From positions 67,448,580 through 67,512,579 of the forward strand of contig NC_085138.1 in the NCBI RefSeq assembly GCF_035046485.1: 64,000 nucleotides of DNA, read 5' to 3'. Position 1 is the stretch's first letter. Each line of letters starts with the position of its first letter. The notes under the pieces are model-generated. The model saw only the letters and a program-made list of their open reading frames with translations. It was not told the origin of the DNA and ran no database searches. Source of the DNA: Aedes albopictus (taxonomy: Eukaryota; Arthropoda; Insecta; Diptera; Culicidae). Positions 33,260-44,479 of the stretch are shown here, one piece after another. The translations under genes were made by a program, and so were the position numbers.

Positions 33260-34689
33260 AGAAAGTCAATCCCTAAAAGGATGATCGGTATCCAGTCGAA
33301 ATCGCCATTACAATAATCTGTTTGAATATTCGTTAAATTTTTTTCGCGATTATCGGCTGATAAACTTCCAATTTTCAAGAACATTTAACAACACAGTTCT
33401 CACAGAATTGACTTCATCTCACGGTAGCAACAAAAGTCCTACCGCACAGCAGGAAAGAATGTGCTCCTTCGAAACCGACGACGATGGACCGACATTCCGT
33501 CAAGGTGGAAATCGTTAAGGTGATGCCTTCAACACCTAACCGTAACGTGTGCGGCCCCACCCCCACCAGCACTGTTTGATTGGGGGAGGCCCTGTCGTCC
33601 CATCGCGCCTCATCGAGGAGCACAAGCGGATCCCCTGCTGTGGGGGAGGCCATTTTACGTCGGCTTTGAACGTTTGCTTCCGAACTTTTTTCTCTCTCAT
33701 CGCCACCGTCGTCGCCTCGCCACCAACGACACGTTTCTTTCCGTTGGCGTCTCACTGTTCGGAGCGCTGGCTGCAGCATAATAATGTCTTTATGGTTCCG
33801 TCAAGGCAGAGAAGAGGCAACGCGCAACAGAATGTGACACGGTAGCACCCGGGATCAAGTATTCCATAAATTATTCAAATTTTGTTAAGTGATTTGAATA
33901 ATGTTATTATGCATGGAGCAATCGAATTTCGGGGGTGGGTAAGGGGACGATGGTTTAAGCCCAGATGACACACGTGAAGACGAAGAAAAAAGAACGAGAT
34001 CAACTGCGACTGTCATTATCCGGGGTCGCATTCCGGATGGTGGGGATTTTTTTGGGACGATTGTTGTTTGATTTCACTTTGCTCAAGCTCAGGCCGCAGG
34101 ATGCCCGAAAACGTGAAAACATGTGCAAAATGATTCATCAGATTTCCATGCTGTGAAGCACATTGTATGGTGATTGTCATCTACGCTTTGGGTTTGAATA
34201 TTTTCAATCAGAAAATAATCATCATGTGCCTAAATTTAAGAATTACATATATTTGAAAGTTAGAAGATCATTATAACAAAGGCTGTTCATCGAGCAAATA
34301 TGATTCCGGGTCATTAGGCCGAAGAATTAGCATTAAGTTAAAATTCACAAATACAAAAAAAGAACAAAAAAAAAAAAAATTGGCCGAAAAGGGAAAATAA
34401 ACTTAAGTGATCATACCTATATCAGTATAACTCGAAAGAACAGCCTATGATTCAAAGAAGGAAAAATCTCTGACAATAATATCCGCAGTTGCAACGCCAA
34501 CTAATATCTTAATGTTAAGACAAGAAGTTTTTCATTGAAAGGATGAAATGTTTCTGATAATCATATTGACAGCTAAATAAAATGTTATCCAGAGTTTGTC
34601 CACGCTTCTAAACGGAATTCGGCCAAATGTCCGGACAACAATAAAACTATATGGTCATATAGACGTATAAAGGCCGAAGGACTGCAAAT
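33260..34689. other. Low-copy-looking sequence, no gene supported
   Basis: GC-balanced block 33400-34160 with overlapping ORFs on both strands (largest 121 codons, minus, 33414-33779) and no recognised motif. The rest is AT-rich. Confidence 0.35.
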
Positions 34690-34900
34690 GTGCAATAGTT
34701 GCCATTAACTACGCAGACCTGGAGCACTATCGGGAACATGGAAGGGAGTTGCTGCAACGACTCATTCGACGAAGAACTGAGTGCGGTTTTGGATGACAAA
34801 ATATATGCGTGGGTGGTCGAGCTGCAGCAAGGAACGCGACAGAAGCAATACAAACAGAAGTAAAAGCAGCACACCACTGATGCCATCGAGAAAACTTCAA
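34690..34900 (+). pseudogene. Small LINE-A fragment (endonuclease-RT linker)
   Basis: Translation gives STIG, then NDSFDEELSAVLDDK and LQQGTRQ, matching the STIGYVERRRRNDWFDEKCRAVLEEK … LQHGTRQ segment of the 6764 copy. A stop (TAA at about 34861) and indels show it is a relic. No RT follows. Confidence 0.75.
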
Positions 34901-35069
34901 GTTATTGATTGAGTAACCAGCTCTTCAAAAAAAAGCTTCCAGTGAACCCAAACCTCCATTTAGGTAATGAGTCAAAACTGCCTAAACAGAACGTTTACCT
35001 AAGTGGGTTCAGTTTATTACTTAAATTGAATTCAAGGTTGGAAAGAAGTTGATGAAGGGCGACTGGCCT

Positions 35070-35181
35070 GGATATTTGAAGGGAGTCATGCTGGGTTTTA
35101 AAGGGCTTTCAAGGGAGTTTCAGGATGAGTGAGGGAGGATGGTCAGAGGTGTTTCATTGGGGATTCAGGGAGTTTCGGAGG
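35070..35181. repeat. Second simple-repeat family (GGGTTTCAGG-type), left piece
   Basis: Degenerate G-rich units (GGGAGTTTCAGG, GGAGTTTCGGAGGG) with no strict period. Similar sequence resumes right of the hAT-like element at 39090-39175 and again at 40620-41110 and 47090-47160. Confidence 0.55.
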
Positions 35182-35639
35182 GTCTTAGGCAGTGTTGGGA
35201 ATACTCACTTGCTTCTATTTCAGTCTGAAAGCATGCTATCAAAATATGATATTAGAGGGGCATTTAGATTGTAGTTTTATCTTAAACTTTGCCGAAAAAA
35301 GTAAAGGTCGCACACGCATACCAAAGCAATGATGTCATTGAGCTTTTTTCCCTACCCCGCTGCGTCCAATTACTGAACTTTTCATCAAGGTTACTCCAAG
35401 TTAATTGTTGAGTAATCAGCTCTTGAGATCAAACTATCAAAAAAAAACTCCCAGCAAGAGCGCTCTCTCAAATAAAAACAACCTTGTACTTCCATGTATG
35501 TGAGCTCCGTAAACCGGAGTCAAATTGATCTTCGGGTTGAAATTGATCAGACATTTTTTAGTTACATTGAGCATACTTTTCAAAGATTCATTTCAAGTAT
35601 CGGGCTCGATGTACCATGAAATTTGTACGACATTTCCTT

Positions 35640-36560
35640 TAAATTTTAATAATATCTCCACGGATCTTTAAGAAATTTGTTAAAAACTATATCCAAAAAA
35701 TTTCTACGGAACTCAAGAGTATTTCCTATGGATATTTTCAGACACCTATCTATGCGTTTGCCCAGGTATTCTTCTTTTTTTCTGAAATTCATTAATAGAT
35801 TTCTCCAAAAATATTTTTAAAAATCCTCTAAGAATTTTATTAAAGGATTTCTTCAAAAAAAAAAAACTTTAAATTCCTTATTTTTTCGTCAATAGTTATC
35901 AAGAAAGTTTCTCTATGAAGTTCTTATAAGACCATACCTCATTGGATTCCTTCAAGAGTTTCCTGAGGATTTCTTCAGATATTACTCCAGAGATTCATTC
36001 AAAAGTACTTTCTAAGATTTCTTAACTGCCAAAAATCCTTGCACCCAAATGTGTGGTTTAGCTTGAGTTCCTGGACGTTACTGGAATAATATGTTGAGGC
36101 TGATATAAGAAGTTTCCTGATAACGGAACTCCTTAAGGTTTTTTACCGAAATTCCTGCTGGGATTCCTTCTGAAATTCCTTTAAGGAGAAATTTGTATCA
36201 CTAGAGACTTCACCAGAATTTTAGAGATTTCCTCAGGCATTTCAGCAAGAAATTTCTTCTTAACTTCTTACAAGGAGTTTCTTAGATTTTTTTCTTAAAA
36301 ATTCTTTACAAATCCTACAGATATTGCTTTGGGAATTCTTCAGAATGTTTTTTCCAAGAATTCTTTAAGAAATTCCTTCGGTGATTCATGTAGACATTTC
36401 AACAAAGCCTTTTTTTAGAAATTGCTCATGCGATTCTGTCACAAATACCTCTTGCGATATATTTTATTTTTCAGATATTTCTTCAGAGATTTTCAGAAGT
36501 TCTTCCAGAAATTCTACAAAATTACTAAATAATTCTTTAAGGAATCCATGAAGTAATTTC
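35640..36560 (+). repeat. Strongly decayed 12-mer tract (plus orientation) inside the hAT-like element
   Basis: TTCCTTCAAGAG, TTTCCTGAGGATTTC and GAATTCTTCAG words in the plus-type orientation. Phase lost. Confidence 0.6.
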
Positions 36561-36769
36561 TCAGAAATCCCAGGAGGGTTGTCTCAAAACCCAATAAAGA
36601 AAAACTCCTGGAAATACCATTTGAAACTCCAAGAAGAAATTTTTGATATTTTCTATGGAGGAATTCGTGGAAAGAAACCTAAAGCACTTTCTGAAGCAAT
36701 TATCTCGAAGCAATTTCTGGATAAATTCTGAGGATAATAACCTAGGAGAACACCTAAAGAAACACCTTA

Positions 36770-37041
36770 CCCAAGTAACCACGGTGCTGAAGCCTTATTG
36801 CATGCAGATATACGGTGTACTCAGAGCAATCATTACTTTACATGCAAACTTAAAGTTGATTTTAAGTGGAAATGGACAATTATGCGACTGCTTCAAGATT
36901 ATACCAGTATAATCTTAATTTGATTCTATAATTGCCCACTTCCGCTTTGAATCAACCTTAAGTTTGCATGTAAAATAATGATTGCACTAAATACACCGTA
37001 TATCTGCATGCAATAAGGCTTCAGCACTGTGGTTACTTGGG
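36770..37041. mobile_element. Palindromic MITE with TA target, 272 bp
   Basis: CCCAAGTAACCACGGTGCTG and its complement form arms of about 100 bp with few mismatches, flanked by TA (36768-36769, 37042-37043). It sits where the surrounding 12-mer tract changes strand. An overlapping minus ORF (36561-36782) and plus ORF (36643-36912) are not genes. Confidence 0.85.
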
Positions 37042-37059
37042 TAAAATACCCCCTTTTTT

Positions 37060-38300
37060 CTCTGAGAAAAAAAAAACATTAGATATTTATGGAGGAACTC
37101 TTCAAGTAATTGCAAGGAAAAATGCTTGGCAAACCTCTGGATAGTATTTCTGGAAAAAACCGTTGAGGAAATTCTGAAGGTATTTTCAAAAAAGAAATCG
37201 CAGGCAATGGTACTGGTAAAATTCTCGAGGAATTCTTCAATAAATTTCTGAGAGATTCCTCGTTGATTTTCTGGGGGAATGCTTGGAAAAAAACTCCTAA
37301 AGGTATATCTGAAATAATTTTTTATACAATTTCTGAAGGGGTTTGTACCTAAGATCCCTAAACAACTTCTTTGGGGAATTTTTGAAAAAATCCTGCAGAA
37401 ACAGGAAAAAGGGAAAAATTCTTTAAAGAACTACTTAAGACATAGAAAAGGTATGTTTGAAGGTTTCTTTGAATGAAGAATTGAAGAACCCTCTGCAAGT
37501 ATTCACAGAAAAAAAAATATTAAAAATTCATGAATACTGCTGAGGATTAGATTTTGCAGTAATTTTTGTAGGAATTGTAGAAGATTTGTTGAAAAAAAAA
37601 CCCACGAATGTCTGAAAAAATCCAAGCAATGCCTGCAGGAATACCCGAAGGAACTATTGAAGAAACCTTGGATGGACTTCCAAATATTCTCTTGAGAATT
37701 TGCTAAAGGAATAAATAAAAAGTCCGAGAATGTCCCTGAATAAATGGAGTGACACCTCAAGTTACCTGATATGCAATTCAAGCAATAACTTTCGACAAAG
37801 TTTCTGGAATAAAATTCTGAACCAATGAAGGAAAACTGAATCAATGAATTTCTAGAAAAATCTCCGTATCTTTGTGAAAATCTCCATGAATTGCATGTTT
37901 TGAAGTAATGTTTGGAGGAATTCCTGCAGAAACTCGTGAAAAAAAACTTAGAAGAATTCTTGAGAAATTTCGAAGAAACATAAAAAAAATTGTTGGATAA
38001 AATCCTTACAATATTTCTGGAAGAATTCTTTCAGATATGATTAAAAAAAATATATAAAAGAATACAAGAATAAACTTTGTAGCGATTTTTGAATAAATTT
38101 TGTGTATAGTAATGAATCCCACAAGGAATTTCGAAATAAATTTCGGAGGAAACCAGTGGACCAGTTTCAAGATTTATTTTTTGAAAAATTTCTTGAGAAA
38201 CTCCTGAAGAAGTGCCACGAAAAATTACTGAAAGAATCTGGAGGAATCTTTGAAGAAATTAAAAAAAAATTATAGACAGGGATGCATTTTGAAGGGGTAT
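37060..38300 (-). repeat. Strongly decayed 12-mer tract (minus orientation)
   Basis: Here the recognisable words are GAGGAATTCTT, GGAAGAATTC and CTGAAGG, the reverse-complement sense of the tract at 35640-36560. This implies an inversion or foldback within the hAT-like interior. Confidence 0.6.
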
Positions 38301-38856
38301 TAAAAGGAATCTTAAGAAATCATGCGAAAAGCTTGATAGATTCTCAGGGAATCTCCAAAGCAATTTCTAGCAGTGTTCCTGGAAGTAATCGAGCATTTTC
38401 TTGAAATTTTAAGAAGAATTGTTGCGAAATTTATCAAAGAAATTTCAGCAAGAATGCCCCTTTCGCGATAACTACGGAAAAAATATGGTGAAGTGATAAT
38501 GCATGGAAGGGGTTTCCCGGAATAATTCTTAATTAGGAGGCCTACCAATATAGGGAGCGCTGAAATTTGGAAACCTTGAGTAACAGCACTGTACAAAAGT
38601 CGTGAGAGACCTGTGAGTACGAGGTAAGCAAAATTAGTGTAATTTATACTCACCTTATGTTCACAATTCTCTCACGACTTTGGTATGCGTGTGCAACCTT
38701 TACTTTATTCAGCAAAGTTTCAGATCAAACTATAATGTAAAAGTCCTTAAAACACCGTGTTTTGCAACATGCTTCTCGATTGAGATAGAAGCAAGTGAGT
38801 ATATCTCTTTTTAAGTGAATATTCGCAACACTGGTCTCAGCTGCGTTACATGGGGT

Positions 38857-39082
38857 TCTTCTTCTTCTTTATGGCTCAGAGCACCCACTGAGACTTGGCC
38901 TGCCTCTCTTCAACTTGCTTTCTTTGCCTGCCATTGCATGAATTTGTATTTTGTGAGGCAAGCACAATGATACACTATGCCCAGAGAGTCGAGAAAATTT
39001 TCTTGACCGGAACGGGAATCGAACCCGCCGTCTCCAGATTGGCGATCCAAAGCCTTAACCACTAGGCTAACTGGAGACCCCA
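38857..39082 (-). mobile_element. tRNA-derived SINE ('SINE-C'), minus strand
   Basis: On the minus strand: GTCTCCAGTTAGCCTAGTGG (A-box region), B box GGGTTCGATTCCC, a body with GGGCATAGTGTATCATTGTG, and a GAAGAAGAAG tail. Flanked by TTACATGGGGT (38846-38856) and TTGCATGGGGT (39083-39093), an 11-bp duplication with one mismatch. The insertion lies just outside the hAT-like right end. Confidence 0.88.
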
Positions 39083-39093
39083 TTGCATGGGGT

Positions 39094-39456
39094 GTGAGGG
39101 AGTTATAAGGGGATCGGGGGTTTCGGAGGGTTTCAGGGGCGTATCAAGGAATTTTGTGGGGGTTTGTGGAGTCCACATTTTCTGAAAATTCATTTTGGAT
39201 CACTACTCTTAAGTGATCTTCAGGGAAATTTCAGCGGTGCTTCAAAGCGTTTAATCAACGTTTCTTCTGGTTTCAAAAGGGGTTCAAAACATTCCCGACT
39301 GATTACGCTTGAAGATCCAATGGTCTTTACTCAAGGAAACTCTTAGGAAGTCCTAAACAAACATTGCATCTACCACTTTTCAGCCCATAGTTGCATGAGG
39401 TGTGCAAGCATGACTTTCATTGAATCATTCAAGCCTGCAAGTTATGCATGTAGATT
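39094..39456. other. G-rich repeat remnant, then unassigned sequence
   Basis: 39094-39175 is the G-rich repeat family (GGGGGTTTCGGAGGGTTTCA). The remainder holds a 60-codon ORF without motif. No gene. Confidence 0.4.
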
Positions 39457-40057
39457 AGGGTGGCCCACACATATATGAAAAACAAAAAGTTTGAAAAGCG
39501 TCAATTCTTGCTTCCTAAATCAAAACTATTGATGAGTCTCCCAGAATCAACGTTCAAAATTTGAACGAAATCGATTAAGTCTAAAGGGGCGCTAAACGAG
39601 TTTGAAGTTTGTATAAGAAAACTTTGCCAAATGTACGCATAAATTTAAAATTTTCGATTTTTGCCGCTCGGTGGCGCTGCGAGCGTTTATTCTAATAGTT
39701 AATTGTAGGTGACTATATGCCAAACAACTTTGTCAATGATTGCATAGTGATCCGACGCAACTGAAAAAAGTTATACCCTAGGCAAATTGAGGTATCACCT
39801 ATAACAATTCCAAAAGATTTATTAATTGAACACTTACAGCGTCACCTAGCGGCAAAAATTGAAAATTTTAAATTTCTGCATACATATGGCTGAGTTGTAT
39901 GGGAAAACTTCAAGCTTATTGAGCGCCCTCTTAGATATAATCGATTTCAATCAAATTTTGAACATAACTTCTGGGAGTCCGTAACAACTGATTCAGGAGG
40001 TAAGACTTGGCATTTTTCAAGCTTTTTGTTTTTAATAAATGTGTGGGCCACCCCAAA
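39457..40057. mobile_element. Palindromic MITE, 601 bp, GGGTGGCCCACAC ends
   Basis: GGGTGGCCCACACAT at the left and ATGTGTGGGCCACCC at the right, with complementary interior arms (AAAAAGCTTGAAAA-type, the CGAT.GA block, and GCCGC…GCGGC near 39662 and 39850). GTAGATT occurs directly at both flanks (39450-39456, 40058-40064), a 7-bp or slightly longer duplication, so hAT-like is possible. No ORF of note. Confidence 0.8.
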
Positions 40058-40069
40058 GTAGATTCTATA

Positions 40070-40335
40070 CCTAATGTTCAAGAAAGGTTTTGGGAAAACT
40101 TTAAACGGTCCTGGTATTATTTTAGAAACTCTTCTAATGGTTTCCTCAGAAGATTTTCAAGGGATTCTCTTAAAATATTTTTTATTGAATGCTTCAATTA
40201 TTCCTCCATTTGTTTTACATAGTTCTTTCAAAAATGTATCATTCGATTCCTTCAATAATGTTTTTTTTTTTTGGAAAACCTCTACATGGATCTCTTTAGA
40301 AATCGCTTCAGAATTTGGTGCTTCGAATACAGTTT
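40070..40335 (+). repeat. Short decayed 12-mer tract
   Basis: TTCCTCAGAAGATTTTCAAGG and similar words; phase mostly lost. No gene. Confidence 0.45.
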
Positions 40336-40362
40336 GACTTTCTATTCCGCAGAATCGTTACT

Positions 40363-40434
40363 TGTTCTGTGGCTTACTTAGTTAAAACGCCGAACTAGCG
40401 ATACGGTGTTGTTAGCTTGATTCCTACCAAGACA
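40363..40434 (+). other. Decayed tRNA-Thr-like repeat
   Basis: Matches the better-preserved copy at 56453 (TGTTCTGTGGCTTA, then CTAGCGATAC), including about 25 bp upstream (TTTCTATTCCGCA). The T arm is mutated, so it cannot be a working tRNA. Confidence 0.65.
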
Positions 40435-40439
40435 AATGA

Positions 40440-40560
40440 TATTTTTATTACAAATGTATCTCTTACCTTGTTAATTAAGCACACATAGTGTCTTCACAAT
40501 TTCAGTTTTTAAGTGCTTTACCAACTAAGCTACCGAGCTAATTAATGACCCGGCATTTTA
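40440..40560 (-). other. tRNA-like D-arm segment on the minus strand
   Basis: The complement reads TAGCTCGGTAGCTTAGTTGG followed by TAAAGCACTT, a plausible A-box region. No B box is visible, so only a SINE or tRNA relic can be proposed. Confidence 0.35.
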
Positions 40561-40599
40561 GTTGTCATATGTAATGTAATAATGTTCGTATATAATGTT

Positions 40600-41115
40600 T
40601 GTATTTAATGACCTTGTATCGAGAAGGAAAGGAGGAAATAGGAATATGAGGGTTGGAATGAGAAGTGCCAGAGGAGTTCCATGAGGACTTCAAAAGGAGT
40701 GTCAAGGAGAGCAACAGATTTAGCATTGGAGATGATTGCGGGAGCGGATAGCATTACTTGTTTGGAGAGGGAAGCTGAGGGGTTGAAGAGGTGTTTCCGC
40801 AGGGGTTAAGCAGAGTGGGAGGCAAGGATAGATTAGGAAGCTGCTATCGTGGGCGTTAAAGTGGGGCTTAGAAATGATTCTATAGAGCATAAGGGGAACT
40901 TATGAAAGGATTCAGAATGGTTTAAAGGAGTTCCATGGGGTTCCCCAAGTGTTACAGGGGTTTGCTTGTAGACAATATTATAGGTTGCAGCGGGAGTCTC
41001 AAAGGTAGAAGTTTCAAGGAATATCAGGGTTACGACGAGGCTTCAGGTAGCTCTCGAAGTATCTAGAATTTTTTCCTAGGGGGTGCCTAGGGGGTGCCAG
41101 TTTCAGTGGCTTCCA
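40600..41115. repeat. Second simple-repeat family (G-rich), longer piece
   Basis: Degenerate GGAGTTCCATGGGG, GGGGTTTGC and TTTCAAGG words. It ends in GGGGGTGCC repeats at 41077-41101 that recur at 47010-47042, suggesting that the stretch between was inserted into a single tract. Confidence 0.5.
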
Positions 41116-41740
41116 GGTTGTTTTTTTTTTGTTAAAAGAAATACCGATCCACCCTCAATTTCTCAGTCGCGGGAAAAATGAGCCCACAAATTTAAACGCA
41201 CTATATTTTGAAGAATAGCTTTTTTAGAAAATTGATCCGTTGTACTTATTTAACACTTTACTTGCCATGGAGGTACGAAAACTTGATAAATTGATTGCGT
41301 ATAATACATGAAATTTGTATTTTCACTTTGAACATAACAATCATCGAGAAACCCCCTTTGTTGTTTGGATTAAACACTAAACAATAAAAACCAAATTTGC
41401 GTGTAACTTGTATTCATCGTGACATCCTCTTTGCTTTATTGCATGATAACAACCCTTATTAAATGGTTTTCAAGAACAACTGTAAAAGTTATAAATACTT
41501 AAAATTGCAAAATCAGGATACATATTTGCATTTTTGGTTTTACCACAAAATTAATGGCGACAGTGTTTTCGTTTTATTAGTTGAACACTACGTGTATGTA
41601 CATGAGAATACTTTTACAGGGAAATTATATTTTGTATAATCGAGCCTGGAATGTACGTGTAATACAAGAAATTTATGTTTTCGGCAAAACATTCTTTCGG
41701 TAATTCCTCAGGGAATATTCCCGATAATTTATAATCTCCC
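41116..41740. other. AT-rich stretch, no gene
   Basis: No motif recognised; short 12-mer-like words near 41700 (AATTCCTCAGGGAATATTCC). Confidence 0.35.
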
Positions 41741-42043
41741 AGTAATCCCGAGCAGAAGGAAACAACAACTCCATAACAAAATGCGTTATTTTTGCAAAAT
41801 AACTGAGCAATGGAATCAGTTATTTTCATGTTATTAACAAAATAACAAAAATCATAACATGAAAATGTTCCTGGAAGACCAATTTGATAACATGTTTTGT
41901 TGGTTTCAATAACAACTTAATAAAAATGAATATAAAAATATTTCAAAAACACATTTTGAATTTTCGATGTTATTGACAATGATTTAAAAACAAAATTAGT
42001 TATGATTATAATACATATACCTGAAATATTAAAATGTACCTTA

Positions 42044-42301
42044 TCTATATAAATAAATATGGAATGGTGTTTGTATGTCACGAATAGGCTCGGGAACGGG
42101 GCAACGGGAGTACTTTAATCTTTCACTGTTGCATTCGGACAGGGCTCCGACGTGTTCGTACGAAAAAATAATTGGAAAAAGTGTACGGGAAGGCAAGAAA
42201 AACGGGAAAATCTGAAACTGCGTTTTAAGTGGCAATTTTCTATGGACTTGGATGTCAAAAACACAGTAGGCAGGCAGTACGACGTTTGCCGGGACAGCTA
42301 G
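42044..42301 (+). mobile_element. Non-autonomous Helitron, 258 bp
   Basis: Starts TCTATATAAATAAA, ends CAGCTAG, with GTTTGCCGGGACAG before it, and lies between A and T. The 3' terminal 20 bp are nearly those of the 10256-10511 copy on the other strand. The interior differs, so they are related rather than identical families. Confidence 0.78.
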
Positions 42302-42571
42302 TGTTTAATATAAGGTATGGTAAATGCCACGATGGAGATAGAGTGCCCCCTCCCTCCACCATAATCGACCAATTTTTTTTAATTTCCCCAGAAGACTAGT
42401 CTGAAGTTTTTTGGTATTTTTCTAATAAACCTTTCAATAAGTTCCTCCTGGAATTTCACCAACTGATCGAAAACATCTTGTAAAATGCCTTGTTGGCGTT
42501 ATTGGAATCGTGAAATCATGTTCTTTTGGATGGTCACTCAACTCCGCTGATCAATGTTGATTCAACTATCT

Positions 42572-42640
42572 ATAACACTAAATTATTAAGCTGAGAAGCT
42601 GGTCTGCTATCAGTTAGGATGTAAGGTCAGAAAGAAGAGG
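42572..42640 (+). mobile_element. 3' fragment of a Feilai-like SINE
   Basis: CACTAAATTATTAAGCTGAG followed by AAGCTGGTCTGCT and a GAAAGAAGAGG tail resembles the SINE body after ACACTAAGCTGAGAAGCAGG. Diverged. Confidence 0.5.
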
Positions 42641-42999
42641 AAGGTAAACAGATGAGAGATTATGCATAAGCTCCCCATCACGGAAGGCTGAAAACAGCGT
42701 GAATATAATGATGTAGTTTTGATTGCAATACTTATTATCGTTGTGGTATTGATGATTAAATATTTATGCACACTCTAGTTCAATAATAACTAAATTTGTT
42801 GTACAACAAAACATATTATTTAAATGTGATTTAATGAATGTATACCAATACCGTGCTCATAACAAAATAAGATTGCCCAACAAAGATGTTATGGAGAAGT
42901 AATGCCTTGATAAGATAATGATAACAAACCAAGATATAAAAACAGGTTATGTTATTTCGTAGTTATTAATTTGATATTCTCCTCTGCTCGGGATTCGTT

Positions 43000-44330
43000 T
43001 GGGTTTGACAAATTTCTTCAGTAATTCTTTCTTTAAGAATTTATTTCGTAATATGTTGGGAATTTGATACTAAATACCTTTCACACATCCTTTGAAAATT
43101 TCATCGGCAATTCCATTAGGAGTTTATTTGGCTTTTTATTTCATTGGTAAATTCTTTGAAATGTTTTCTCGGGAGTTCCTTCGGCGATTTTTTAGTGGTC
43201 TTTCAAGCATTGTTTTGTTAATGTCAACAATTCTATTGAAATTTGCTTTTTAAAATTCTCTAAATTACTTTTCAAACAATTCCTTTGAGAATTCTTTTAG
43301 TGAAGCCTTTGGTAATCCATTCGACAATGGCTTTGGGAACACCCTCACAATTTTTCTGGAAATTGTTCGGCAAGTCATTCTACTTTTTTTTTGGATTTTT
43401 GTTTTTTAGACTTTTATTATCTATACTATTCTGTATTCCTTAACCGATTCATCGGATATTTTTCCATTAATCGCTTCTATAATTTTATTGAAAATTCTTC
43501 AGACAATTTCTTCTAGATTTCTTCAGTAGTTATGTAAGGAATTCCTACAGTAGACGATTTCGGAAACCTTCGACAATTTCGATATTACTTGCAATGAAAA
43601 TATATTTGGGAATTTCATCGATTCGATTATTACTTTGGGAACTTCTTTGGTAATTCCTTTGGAAATTGATTTGGGAAATTTATTAGAAATTTCCTTCGGG
43701 AATTTATTTGAAAAAAAAAATGTCTGTTTCGGTGATTCTACGAAAATGACTTTTGGAGTTCTTTCTAAGTTTTCTTCAGAAATTCCTTCGATGTCTTCGG
43801 AAAACTCTTTGAAAATTTCTTTGATTTTTTTTTGTGAATGTTTTTGGAAATTTTTATAGAATATATGCCGGCAATTTATTTTGAGATTGGATTTGATCAA
43901 TTTCTTTAAAAAGGCTTAATATTTTCTTCAGGAATTCCTCTGGTAATTCTTATATAAATTCTTTTGGCAAATACTTTAAAAATTTCAGGGTAATTTTGAT
44001 GTTTTTTTCCATCAATTTATTTGGGAATTTGTCAGGAAGTTTTTCGTGAGTTTCATAGGATTTTCTTTGAACAAGCCCAGTTGAGAATTTGTGAATTTTC
44101 AATTCAGCAATTCTCGGAAGCAATAAATATAAATACAATAAATCATAAAGAATTACAGAAATAATCATGGTAAAATTGCCTGAGAAATTTGCAAAATAAC
44201 TGAAAAAGAAATTGCTGAAATAATTTCAGAGGAATAGCCATTGCAATTATAAGAAAATATTCCAAGAATTTGCTGATTAAATTCCATTGAAACTATCTAA
44301 GAAATTAAAATAAAACAACTATGCCGAAGC
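43000..44330 (+). repeat. Strongly decayed 12-mer tract
   Basis: AATTCCTTTGGAAATTG, TTCTTCAGAAATTCC and related words without constant phase. Opposing ORFs at 43523-43900 and 43635-43859 are repeat-derived. Confidence 0.55.
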
Positions 44331-44344
44331 AATCCTCAAAGAAT

Positions 44345-44402
44345 TGGCCACACTACGGTCTAGCGAAAACGGAGTCGTGGGTTCGAATCCCACCAGAACT
44401 CG
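44345..44402 (+). other. 3' half of the tRNA-Thr-like repeat
   Basis: GTCGTGGGTTCGAATCCCAC followed by CAGAAC matches the T arm and acceptor side of the 56453 copy. The D arm is lost. Confidence 0.6.
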
Positions 44403-44479
44403 TTTTTTTTCGAAAATTCCTCTCCAATTTTGTCAATCAGCAAGATTCTGTGCCTTCTAATGAGTTACAAGTTTTTTTC

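Larger units (their letters stand above)
35190..38833. mobile_element. Candidate 3.6-kb hAT-like element filled with decayed 12-mers
   Basis: The left end CAGTGTTGGGAATACTCACT and the complement of the right end (CAGTGTTGCGAATATTCACT) match. Inward, both sides share CTTGCTTCTAT, CATGCT, AAACTTTGC and TAAAGGT.GCACACGCATAC. The flanking octamers are GTCTTAGG (35182-35189) and GTCTCAGC (38834-38841), 6 of 8 identical, fitting an aged hAT duplication. The same G-rich repeat lies on both outer sides. No transposase is visible; the interior is satellite plus a MITE. Alternatively the ends are two solo fragments. Confidence 0.62.
41747..42992. mobile_element. Second CCCGAKCAGA-TIR element, 1.25 kb
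   Basis: Ends CCCGAGCAGA and TCTGCTCGGG, with AT on both flanks (41745-41746, 42993-42994). Subterminal ATAAC/GTTAT words are dense on both sides, as in the 7486-10700 element. No transposase. It contains a Helitron (42044-42301) and a Feilai 3' fragment. TIR, 2-bp duplication and subterminal words together define one family. Confidence 0.8.

Noticed and set aside
33414..33779. 121-codon minus ORF as a gene
   Set aside because: It overlaps an open plus-strand frame and has no motif; GC-rich chance frame is likely.
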